A DNA stretch of 42,072 bases from assembly GCA_024762535.1 (NCBI GenBank), contig JANTHG010000003.1:1-42072 (forward strand), in the 5' to 3' direction. The DNA is from Calditrichaceae bacterium (GTDB taxonomy: Bacteria; Calditrichota; Calditrichia; Calditrichales; Calditrichaceae). Numbering within the stretch: the first letter of the stretch is position 1; the number at the start of each line of letters is the position of its first letter. The translations under genes and the position numbers were made by a program. The notes beneath the pieces are model-generated. The model worked only from the letters and a program-made list of their open reading frames with translations. It made no database searches and was not told the origin of the DNA. Of the stretch, positions 35,542-42,072 are shown piece after piece.

Positions 35542-36213
35542 TTAAAACTCCACTTTAATCATACGTTTATGCGCCAAATTTGGCGCTAACTCTAACCATT
35601 TATCATCTATTTTCATTTCGTGAATGGTCACACCATCCGGAGGAATCTCTCTCATCTCCTGCAAATAATTATCCCCCTTTAAAGCAAACAAGACCCCTTT
35701 TTCACTCATCAACGGTTTTGAGTAAGAAATCAATTCACTTAGATTCGAAAACCCACGCGCAACGGCAAAAGAAAACCTTTTTTCAAACGAGCCCAGTTGT
35801 TCTACCCTGGAATGCAGCACATCCGCGTTCAATTGTAAATCCCGTACCACCCGTTTTAAAAAGAGCGTCTTCTTTCTCGATGCATCCACCATTGTAACCT
35901 CAACCTTTTCCAGCAAGATCGAAAGGACAATTCCAGGAAACCCACCCCCAGAACCCAAATCTACCACCGGAACAATTTCATCACCAATCTCATTTCGAAG
36001 AAACACGGCATACAACACACTGGGAAGCAGGTGTTCCAGCACAATATTTGAATGGGGTGTTCGTGAAACCAGGTTTATTTTGCGATTCCATTCTCGCACA
36101 AGAAAAACATAGTCAACTAATTGTTTTTCTTGTGCTTGACTCGTTTTCCAACCACCCTCATCCAGAACAGAAAGGATCCGGAAAATATCTTTATCAGGTT
36201 TCACGTGAAACAT
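35542..36213 (-). CDS. rsmG: 16S rRNA (guanine-527-N7) methyltransferase RsmG
   Basis: A 223-residue SAM-dependent methyltransferase modifying G527 of 16S rRNA. Motif I is VVDLGSGGGFPGIVLSI (76-92), followed by VEVTMVDASRKKTLFLKRVV; FAVARGFSNLSELISYSKPL carries motif IV-type residues. The start is the ATG of 'MFHVKP', where the parS site overlaps the second codon onward; the mnmG gene ends inside the first seven codons (20-base overlap). It is co-transcribed with mnmG and murQ. Confidence 0.96.
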   Translation of the reverse strand: MFHVKPDKDIFRILSVLDEGGWKTSQAQEKQLVDYVFLVREWNRKINLVSRTPHSNIVLEHLLPSVLYAVFLRNEIGDEIVPVVDLGSGGGFPGIVLSILLEKVEVTMVDASRKKTLFLKRVVRDLQLNADVLHSRVEQLGSFEKRFSFAVARGFSNLSELISYSKPLMSEKGVLFALKGDNYLQEMREIPPDGVTIHEMKIDDKWLELAPNLAHKRMIKVEF

Positions 36214-38089
36214 CCATTATTTTATTTTTTTCCAGATAAATAACCAAGACGGAAAGGTCTGCCGGAGACACACCAGAAATACGTGAAGCCTGTCCCAAGC
36301 TTTCCGGGCGTATACGGCTCAGTTTTTCCCTCGACTCTACAGACATTGCTTTAATTTTAGAATAATCTAAAGAGTCCGGAATTTTTTTATCTTCTAATTT
36401 CTTAAACTTTTCTATTTGTTCCTGCTGTCGCTTTAAATATCCCTCGTACTTGGTATTAAATTCTACTTCATTGATTGCCGCTTCGGCAAACGTTTTTGTT
36501 GAGACCAGAGGAATAAGCTCCCTTAGCTTCAGTTCCGGCCTGCGCAATAAAGTGGCTACTTTTTGGGCCTGCCTTAACTCTGAACTCTTCACAGAAAAAC
36601 GTTCAGCAAAAACAGTTGGCTCTATGGTTTTACGTAGTATAGAGTGTTCAATTTCTGCAATCTCATCTTTTTTCTTCAAATACGTTTCATATATGTGCTT
36701 TTCTATTAAGCCTAATTGATGACCCATCTCCATTAAGCGCAAATCTGCATTATCCTGCCTTAAGGTTAATCGGAATTCTGCTCGGGAAGTAAACATACGG
36801 TAAGGCTCATCGTGGGTTTTGTTGATCAGGTCGTCAATCAATACACCAATATAAGCATCGGAACGCCTTAATACGAAAGGGGGATTGTTTTGAATTTTCA
36901 GGGCAGCATTAATACCGGCCATCAAACCCTGAGCTGCTGCCTCTTCATATCCCGATGTCCCATTGATTTGTCCGGCAAAATAGAGGTTCTCAATCCCCTT
37001 TGTTTCCAGAGTATGTTTTATTTGGCTGGGTGGGAAAAAATCATATTCTACTGCATAACCGAGGCGAATAATTTTAGCCTGTTCCAATCCGGGAATGGAA
37101 TGAATGGATCGTTCCTGAATATCTATGGGCAGACTGGTGGAAAAACCGTTTACGTAGATTTCTTCATTATCATATCCTTCGGGTTCTAAAAACAATTGAT
37201 GTCTGGGTTTGTCTGCAAAGCGATTGATTTTATCCTCAATGGATGGACAATAGCGAGGCCCGACACCTTTGATGGTTCCGAGAAACAAGGGTGACCGGTC
37301 AAAGCCCAAACGAAGAATATCATGGGTTTGTTCGTTTGTATGAACGATATAACAGTTTATTTGCTTTTGAGTAATGGCTTTTGTTGCATAGGAAAACGGA
37401 ACCGGGCGTTCGTCCGGATATTGTACCTCCGTTTTTGAATAGTCTATGGATTCTTTATGAATCCTGGGCGGTGTTCCCGTTTTTAAGCGCGCAGAGCGAA
37501 AACCTAAAGATTCCAATGATTCTGTCATTCCATGGGCAGGTAAATCACCGGCTCGTCCTGCTCCCAACTTCTTCATTCCTATATAAATTATGCCGTTTAA
37601 AAAAGTTCCGGCTGTTATAATAGCTGCATCACACAACACTGTTGTGCCGTCCTTTAATTGAACACCAGATACCCTATTATGGTTAACGGTTACACCAACT
37701 GCCATGTCTTCAATTACGGACAGGTTTATAGTGTTTTCTGCATAACGGCCCGCAACAACGGCATATCCTCTGCGGTCCGCCTGAGCCCGGGGAGACTGAA
37801 CGGCCGGTCCCTTGGAAATATTCAGCATTTTAAAATGAATGCCTGCTTCGTCCGTTATTCTTCCCATCACACCGCCAAGAGCGTCTATTTCTTTAACAAG
37901 CTGCCCCTTTGCCAGGCCACCAATGGCTGGATTACAAGACATTAGCGCTATTTTTTTCCGGTCCAGGGTAATCAGGGCGGTTTTCATTCCAAGGCGAGCA
38001 GACACAATTGCTGCTTCCAAACCGGCATGCCCGGCTCCTACAACGATAACATCATATTTGTTTTTTGATTTTTGTTTCACGTGAAACAC
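36194..38089 (-). CDS. mnmG: tRNA uridine-5-carboxymethylaminomethyl modification enzyme MnmG (GidA)
   Basis: A FAD enzyme (631 residues from this start) that works with MnmE to install cmnm5/nm5 at the wobble uridine of some tRNAs. N-terminal FAD-binding VVGAGHAGLEAAIVSARLG (about 15-33) is followed by SCNPAIGGLAKGQLVKEIDALGG, the redox-active CysX-type region. The later YAVEYDFFPPSQIKHTLETKGIENLYFAGQINGTSGYEEAAAQGLMAG and the TSRAEFRLTLRQDNAD segment are family hallmarks; the C-terminal helical domain ends LSRIRPESLGQASRISGVSPADLSVL. No in-frame ATG precedes the first conserved strand. I chose GTG at 38089 (TAGTG: one-base overlap with the mnmE stop, AGGA five bases before). The encoded start is (M)FHVKQ. 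The parS site begins at the second base of that codon. Confidence 0.95.
   Translation of the reverse strand: MFHVKQKSKNKYDVIVVGAGHAGLEAAIVSARLGMKTALITLDRKKIALMSCNPAIGGLAKGQLVKEIDALGGVMGRITDEAGIHFKMLNISKGPAVQSPRAQADRRGYAVVAGRYAENTINLSVIEDMAVGVTVNHNRVSGVQLKDGTTVLCDAAIITAGTFLNGIIYIGMKKLGAGRAGDLPAHGMTESLESLGFRSARLKTGTPPRIHKESIDYSKTEVQYPDERPVPFSYATKAITQKQINCYIVHTNEQTHDILRLGFDRSPLFLGTIKGVGPRYCPSIEDKINRFADKPRHQLFLEPEGYDNEEIYVNGFSTSLPIDIQERSIHSIPGLEQAKIIRLGYAVEYDFFPPSQIKHTLETKGIENLYFAGQINGTSGYEEAAAQGLMAGINAALKIQNNPPFVLRRSDAYIGVLIDDLINKTHDEPYRMFTSRAEFRLTLRQDNADLRLMEMGHQLGLIEKHIYETYLKKKDEIAEIEHSILRKTIEPTVFAERFSVKSSELRQAQKVATLLRRPELKLRELIPLVSTKTFAEAAINEVEFNTKYEGYLKRQQEQIEKFKKLEDKKIPDSLDYSKIKAMSVESREKLSRIRPESLGQASRISGVSPADLSVLVIYLEKNKIMDVSRET
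36197..36212 (-). other. parS-like ParB-binding site in the mnmG/rsmG overlap
   Basis: The minus strand reads TGTTTCACGTGAAACC, one mismatch (last base) from the canonical parS TGTTTCACGTGAAACA. It begins at the second base of the rsmG start codon. The same bases encode FHVKP of RsmG and VSRET, the C-terminus of MnmG, in two frames. Probable chromosome-segregation centromere element loaded by ParB. Confidence 0.85.
38073..38088 (-). other. Perfect parS (ParB-binding) site at the mnmG start
   Basis: TGTTTCACGTGAAACA, a perfect 16-base palindrome identical to the consensus parS recognised by chromosomal ParB/Spo0J. It lies at the second base of the mnmG start codon, in the same register as the site at 36197-36212, 1.86 kb away. 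Such sites cluster near replication origins. Confidence 0.92.
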
Positions 38090-39477
38090 TACTTTCCTAT
38101 ACAAAAATCTGCAAAAATGGAATTTAAAATATCATCCGTGGTTATCTCACCTGTTATCTCAGATAGGTGGTGTATTGCAGATCTTAAATCAACAGCGGCA
38201 AATTCATAGCCGATATTTTCTTTTATGCTTGTTACAGCTTTTACTAAATCTGAGTGAGCTGCCTTAAGTTTCTGGTACTGGCGTTGATTGCTTAATAATG
38301 CCCCGGTCTGAAGTTCGCTTTTATTATTTCCGCTTTTTTCGATTATATGCTTTTTAATTGTTTCTATGTTTATGTTTTTCTTCGCAGAAATAGAAAGACT
38401 TGGTAATTGGGTTGTCTCTATTTTTTTTACCGTTGAAGATTTTGTGGTCAAATCATTCTTATTTATTAAGACAAATGTTTTATCCGGATAGGTTTGGGAT
38501 AATGTTTTTAAAAGGTTTTCATCTTCATATGTCAACTCCTGCGAGCCATCCACCAGTAACAGAATAATGTCTGCTCGTTCAAATTGGTTTCTTGCACGCT
38601 CAACACCTTCCGCTTCAATAAAACTATCCGTTAACCGTATACCCGCACTATCATAAAATCGGACTCGGGTGTTTTGAATAATTATTTCTTCATGTATGAT
38701 ATCTCGTGTGGTACCAGGCGTATCCGATACAATCACTCTATTCTCGTCAAGAAGCGCATTCATTAGGCTGGATTTGCCAACATTTGGTTTTCCCGTTATC
38801 AGAACATCTATACCCTTTGATAATATAGTTCCCTGCTTGTATGTATTTAGAATTGCATTAATAGAGAGCATCGTTTGTTCGATTTCTTTAATGACCTGAG
38901 TTGGGTGGATGATTTCAAGGTCTTCTTCTGTAAAGTCTAAATCCAGTTCCAAAAAGGATGCAGTGCGAATAATGTTCGTACGAATTTCTTGAATTTGTTT
39001 AGACAACTCCCCTTTTAATTGTGAAAGAGAGTTTTTAACACCTTCGGAGGATTGAGCTGCAATAATATCCGCTACTGCTTCTGCTTGCACCAAATCCATT
39101 TTTCCGTTTAAAAAGGCACGCTTGGTAAATTCGCCCGCCTCAGCCATCCGGCAACCAGCCTTTAAAAAAAGTTGGATGATCTGATCTACAATAAATGGAT
39201 TTGCATGACAACTTACTTCCACAACATCATCACCGGTGTAGGAAGAAGGGCTGCGGAACAAAGAAAGAATGATCTCGTCCACAATTCTTCCATTGGGGTC
39301 TCTAAGAGAACCAAAGAAGAATTGCCCCCCTTTTTTATCCGATAGATCGGTTCCCGAAAAAAAGCGGTTCGCATACTCAATGGCATTGCTGCCACTAATG
39401 CGTAAAAGCGCCACACTTCCTCCTGTGTTAGGAGTAAGGGGCGCAATAATTGTATCTGTCTGTTCGTTAATGTTCAT
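38089..39477 (-). CDS. mnmE: tRNA modification GTPase MnmE (TrmE)
   Basis: A 462-residue, potassium-activated GTPase that forms the MnmE-MnmG complex for wobble-uridine modification. The N-terminal formyl-THF-binding domain starts DTIIAPLTPNTGGSVALLRISG and holds SCHANPFIVDQIIQLFLKAGCRMAEAGEFTKRAFLNGKMDL. The G domain has G1 GKPNVGKSSL, G2 DTPGTTRDI, G3 DSAGIR and G4 NKND. The C-terminal CIGK tail (catalytic Cys) is present. I start at the ATG at 39477, preceded by AAGGGG and six T's. An alternative ATG at 39507 overlaps the yidC stop (ATGA) and would add 10 residues not typical of the family. The stop TAG overlaps the mnmG start GTG by one base. Confidence 0.95.
   Translation of the reverse strand: MNINEQTDTIIAPLTPNTGGSVALLRISGSNAIEYANRFFSGTDLSDKKGGQFFFGSLRDPNGRIVDEIILSLFRSPSSYTGDDVVEVSCHANPFIVDQIIQLFLKAGCRMAEAGEFTKRAFLNGKMDLVQAEAVADIIAAQSSEGVKNSLSQLKGELSKQIQEIRTNIIRTASFLELDLDFTEEDLEIIHPTQVIKEIEQTMLSINAILNTYKQGTILSKGIDVLITGKPNVGKSSLMNALLDENRVIVSDTPGTTRDIIHEEIIIQNTRVRFYDSAGIRLTDSFIEAEGVERARNQFERADIILLLVDGSQELTYEDENLLKTLSQTYPDKTFVLINKNDLTTKSSTVKKIETTQLPSLSISAKKNINIETIKKHIIEKSGNNKSELQTGALLSNQRQYQKLKAAHSDLVKAVTSIKENIGYEFAAVDLRSAIHHLSEITGEITTDDILNSIFADFCIGK
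38095..38098 (-). promoter_or_regulatory. Shine-Dalgarno site deciding the mnmG start
   Basis: AGGA, five bases before GTG at 38089, lying inside the last codons of mnmE. A TTG at 38104 is upstream of it and has no site of its own. A second GTG at 38080 would be 14 bases away, too far. Confidence 0.6.
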
Positions 39478-39498
39478 AAAAAACCCCTTTCGGGGTTT
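39478..39498 (-). promoter_or_regulatory. Terminator-like hairpin containing the mnmE Shine-Dalgarno
   Basis: Read on the minus strand: AAACCCC, tetraloop GAAA, GGGGTTT, then TTT and directly the mnmE ATG. The 7-bp stem, GNRA loop and six-T tail have the form of an intrinsic terminator between yidC and mnmE. The right arm GGGG with the preceding loop bases is also the only Shine-Dalgarno of mnmE, so folding would hide it. Confidence 0.75.
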
Positions 39499-39503
39499 GT
39501 AAC

Positions 39504-41288
39504 TCATTTCTTTCGCTTCGGCTTTTGTGTTGCCTTGCCTGTTGCTGGTGCAAGTTTAGGACTTGGCGTAATATATTTTTGTTGAATAATAGTAAATAAA
39601 TTAAACAATGTATAATACAAATTTAAACCGGATGAGAATTGGTTAAATATGAGTAACATAAAAATGGGCATAATATAGACCATTGCTTTTTGCTTAGGAT
39701 CCTGCATAGTCATTTTCGATTGGAAAATCATAGTAACGGCCATTAAAATGGGCAGCACATTAAACTGGTTTCCATACATGGGTAAACTAAAGGGCAAGGT
39801 AAATATGGTATCCGGTACAGATAAATCCGGAATCCAGCCCGGAATAAACATGGCCCCGCGTAACTGAATGGTTGAACGAAAAACGATATACAACGAAATA
39901 AGCAGAGGCATTTGCAATAAGGTTGGCAAACAACCACCTAGGGGATTAACACCGTGTTCCTTATATAATTTCATCGTTTCTTTATTCAGGCGCTGGGGAT
40001 CCCCTTTATATTTTTCTTTCAGTTCCGCAACCAGCGGATTAATACGTTGCATTTCCTTCATCGAACTATAACTCTTATGTGTCAACGGAAAAACAACTAG
40101 TTTAATAAGAATTGAAAATACAATAATCACAATCCCATAATTCGGAATAAAAGAATGGAGCAGTTCTAAAATCTGTAATACGAGAAGACTAAAAAATCGG
40201 AACACCCTCTCATACCAGCCATTATTCATTATGAGTTTATCGAGATTATTATCGTAATGTTCTAACTCATTATAATCCAATGGTCCGAGATAAATACGCA
40301 TGGAATCGCCCGTTGTACTTTCATATCTTGCATTATACCCTACATCATAGAGTCGTTCGATATAATCAGGATTTTTATGTTCAATTCCTCTGCCCGAAAA
40401 ATAAATTCCTTCTGTATGATTATTCCTTAGTGGAAATAAAGATGATAGAAAATATTTTGTCCGTACCGATAACCAATCCGCTTTACCCGTCATTGTAACG
40501 GTTTCTTTTTTCCCGGCATCGGTTACATCATAATTTTCCAGTTCTTCACCCATATAAACATAGGCTTGATTATATGTAAAATCGTCCCTTTCGTTTTTTT
40601 CCGTAGATGGCAGTCCGCCTTTCCAGCCAAGTTGATATTGACGATTTAAAAGCATCTTTGCCGGGTCAGAAAAATAGATAACCATATCAAAGTGATACCG
40701 ATCCCCATAAAAAATAAAGGTTTTACGTAAAGTTTGTTCCTGTACTTTTAAGCTAAACTCAATTTTATATTGTTCGTTTTCCGATAATTTGAAGGTTCCT
40801 GGCGTTTTATTTCCTGTAAATAGATAATTATCGGTATTAACATATTCACCTGCCTGATCCTGAAAAGCGAGGGTGAGTCCATTTTGGTTTATTTTACTAA
40901 TTAAATCTACAGTGGAAGAATCGTATTTCAGATATTTTTTTAATAGAAAAGTTTTAAGTGTGCCACCACCTTTATTAGATAAAACAGCATGAAATTTATC
41001 CGTATCAATCACATACAAATGTTCTGAACTGTCTTCTTCAATTTTTGCAGAAATTTTAACAGGGGCTGGTTTTGTATCAGAATTTGATTCCTGTTTAACG
41101 ACCTGTTGCACTGGCTGATCCGGTGCTTTCTGTGCCGATACAGCTTGCTTTTTCTCTATTGTTTGAACCGAATCTTTTTCAATAATTGGCTGTTCCGGCA
41201 CATTTCCAATAAACATTTCCTGATAATAGGGTAAAAGCAAAATTATGATTGCTATTAATACCAAAGCTAATATTGACTTTCTGTCCAT
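39504..41288 (-). CDS. yidC: Membrane protein insertase YidC
   Basis: A 594-residue inner-membrane insertase that helps Sec-dependent and independent proteins enter the membrane. N-terminal anchor ILALVLIAIIILLLPYYQEMFIG (5-27) precedes a periplasmic beta-supersandwich of about 330 residues that begins with a Gln/Lys/Pro-rich linker. The conserved C-terminal core starts near 380 (PNYGIVIIVFSILIKLVVFPLTHKSYSSMKEMQRINPLVAELKEKYKGDP), with GGCLPTLLQMPLLISLYIVFRST and MVYIMPIFMLLIFNQFSSGLNLYYTLFN. A basic tail (PATGKATQKPKRKK) is typical of the Gram-negative form with ribosome binding. It begins 21 bases after yidD. The Gram-negative-type periplasmic domain supports the didermic assignment. Confidence 0.97.
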   Translation of the reverse strand: MDRKSILALVLIAIIILLLPYYQEMFIGNVPEQPIIEKDSVQTIEKKQAVSAQKAPDQPVQQVVKQESNSDTKPAPVKISAKIEEDSSEHLYVIDTDKFHAVLSNKGGGTLKTFLLKKYLKYDSSTVDLISKINQNGLTLAFQDQAGEYVNTDNYLFTGNKTPGTFKLSENEQYKIEFSLKVQEQTLRKTFIFYGDRYHFDMVIYFSDPAKMLLNRQYQLGWKGGLPSTEKNERDDFTYNQAYVYMGEELENYDVTDAGKKETVTMTGKADWLSVRTKYFLSSLFPLRNNHTEGIYFSGRGIEHKNPDYIERLYDVGYNARYESTTGDSMRIYLGPLDYNELEHYDNNLDKLIMNNGWYERVFRFFSLLVLQILELLHSFIPNYGIVIIVFSILIKLVVFPLTHKSYSSMKEMQRINPLVAELKEKYKGDPQRLNKETMKLYKEHGVNPLGGCLPTLLQMPLLISLYIVFRSTIQLRGAMFIPGWIPDLSVPDTIFTLPFSLPMYGNQFNVLPILMAVTMIFQSKMTMQDPKQKAMVYIMPIFMLLIFNQFSSGLNLYYTLFNLFTIIQQKYITPSPKLAPATGKATQKPKRKK

Positions 41289-41309
41289 TCTATTTCCTTA
41301 ACATGTTTT

Positions 41310-41519
41310 TTATTTCACCGGATCAAAGCCACCTGGATGAAAAGGGTGACATTTACTGATACGCACCACTGAATAAAATCCCCCTTTTATAACGCCATGT
41401 TTTTTTATTGATTCAAAAGAATACTCAGAACATGTGGGATAAAATCGGCATTTGGGTGGGCGCATAGGGGATATGTATTTTTGGTATCCTCTGATGAGAA
41501 GTAATATTAGTTTTCTCAT
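41310..41519 (-). CDS. yidD: Membrane protein insertion efficiency factor YidD
   Basis: A 69-residue short YidD, a membrane-associated helper of YidC. The whole family core is readable: [43 protein letters not shown], with the [10 protein letters not shown] signature (Cys 24 and 30), then [12 protein letters not shown] at the end. Its start overlaps the rnpA stop by four bases (ATGA), so it is coupled. Usual length 70-85. Confidence 0.97.
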   Translation of the reverse strand: MRKLILLLIRGYQKYISPMRPPKCRFYPTCSEYSFESIKKHGVIKGGFYSVVRISKCHPFHPGGFDPVK

Positions 41520-41854
41520 ATTTTTTGTATAGCTTTTAAATAACGTTCTTTTAATTCCGAATAACTTATGGTTCCCATATAAGTATATAAAAAAATCATT
41601 CTGTTATGAGTTGTCAGTTCTTCGGCATATTCTCTAATAAAAGAACGAATCATTCGTTTGATGTGATTACGCTTAACAGCATTTCCACATCTTTTTTTTA
41701 TTAGAATCCCAATGGCATTATAATTTGTTGCTGGTTCGTTTTTATAAAAGATTAACCCAAATTTAGTAAAGACCTTCTCACCACTTGCAAGAAGGTCTTT
41801 TATTTCGTTTTTACTTTTTAAAGAACGAATATTATGCGTTTTTGACAAATTCAT
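41516..41854 (-). CDS. rnpA: Ribonuclease P protein component
   Basis: A 112-residue RnpA that assists the RNA subunit in cutting tRNA 5' leaders. The RNR-type motif [23 protein letters not shown] (53-75) and the N-terminal [18 protein letters not shown] fold are clear. The start ATG at 41854 overlaps the end of rpmH by 23 bases in another frame; no later in-frame start preserves the N-terminal strand. It has no strong Shine-Dalgarno of its own, so it is likely translated by coupling with rpmH. The protein is a little short but complete. Confidence 0.95.
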   Translation of the reverse strand: MNLSKTHNIRSLKSKNEIKDLLASGEKVFTKFGLIFYKNEPATNYNAIGILIKKRCGNAVKRNHIKRMIRSFIREYAEELTTHNRMIFLYTYMGTISYSELKERYLKAIQKI

Positions 41855-41990
41855 CGCTGACCGTCAGTCTTTTACGACCCTTTGCTCTTCTGCGAGCAAG
41901 AACAGCGCGACCATTAGCAGAACTCATGCGTGAGCGGAAACCGTGTTTGTTCTTTCTTTTACGGTTACTCGGTTGATAGGTACGTTTCAT
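41832..41990 (-). CDS. rpmH: Ribosomal protein L34
   Basis: A 52-residue L34 that I translated by eye: [18 protein letters not shown], then [26 protein letters not shown] and a C-terminal SDEFVKNA. The first 44 residues are the invariant L34 sequence; the tail after RLTV is a lineage-specific extension of about eight residues, which overlaps rnpA. GGAGG lies five bases before the ATG (GGAGGATAAATG). Too short for a typical gene call, but unmistakable. It normally sits directly next to dnaA and the origin. Confidence 0.98.
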   Translation of the reverse strand: MKRTYQPSNRKRKNKHGFRSRMSSANGRAVLARRRAKGRKRLTVSDEFVKNA

Positions 41991-42029
41991 TTATCCTCCA
42001 ATTGTACTATATTTATCGAAAACTTTAAT

Positions 42030-42038
42030 TTATCCATA
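42030..42038 (+). other. DnaA-box-like nonamer upstream of rpmH
   Basis: TTATCCATA, one base from the canonical TTATCCACA, in AT-rich DNA 40 bases upstream of rpmH. A single match proves little, but it fits an origin just past the right edge. Weak evidence only. Confidence 0.25.
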
Positions 42039-42072
42039 TTTTAAATTGAAAGGCAAATTTTATAAACACTAT

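Overview
The window looks like a chromosomal segment from a Gram-negative bacterium of the FCB superphylum, most likely Calditrichota or a close relative (Ignavibacteriota/KSB1-like). The evidence is indirect: a TonB-dependent receptor with an N-terminal carboxypeptidase-regulatory domain, an FG-GAP protein ending in a 'YPNPFNP' type IX-secretion-like sorting domain, loose lipoboxes ending in SC, AT-rich intergenic DNA, and an origin-type gene cluster. No rRNA, tRNA, CRISPR array, integrase or complete insertion sequence was seen.

Layout. 1-3153: a TonB receptor cut by the left edge, divergent from an exported FG-GAP/sorting-domain protein, then a shared bidirectional terminator. 3193-8140: an EamA exporter, a large cytoplasmic GH13 protein, a REP-like hairpin element and a DUF2200 gene. 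8457-14437: a thioredoxin-like lipoprotein and a tightly coupled four-gene operon (acyl-CoA ligase, two 2-hydroxyacyl-CoA dehydratase-type Fe-S subunits, ATP-dependent activator). 14750-21025: an exported tricorn-type protease, an unknown TPR-like protein, and a SpoIID/LytB lipoprotein abutting a double-SPOR lipoprotein. 21028-30897: a long minus-strand series (glgA, lipoprotein, outer-membrane barrel, TPR protein, rpiB, glyA, tatC, polyprenyl synthase, GT9-like protein). 30994-34215: an esterase and two translationally coupled cation/proton antiporter-like genes.

34612-41990 is the classic origin-side cluster, transcribed right to left: rpmH, rnpA, yidD, yidC, mnmE, mnmG, rsmG, then murQ. 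The genes overlap or abut almost throughout. Two ParB-binding parS sequences (one perfect, one with a single mismatch) lie in the same register over the start codons of mnmG and rsmG. This places the replication origin, probably with dnaA, just beyond the right edge. Every gene from 21028 to the right end is on the minus strand, as expected for a leading strand leaving an origin on the right.

The points most worth following are the embedded parS pair, the ligase/dehydratase/activator operon of unknown substrate, the hairpin that contains the ribosome-binding site of mnmE, the antiporter pair with unlike ion-site residues, the SpoIID-SPOR pair, and a glycogen synthase lacking the usual KxGGL lysine. 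All family calls come from reading motifs by eye; no database search was possible.
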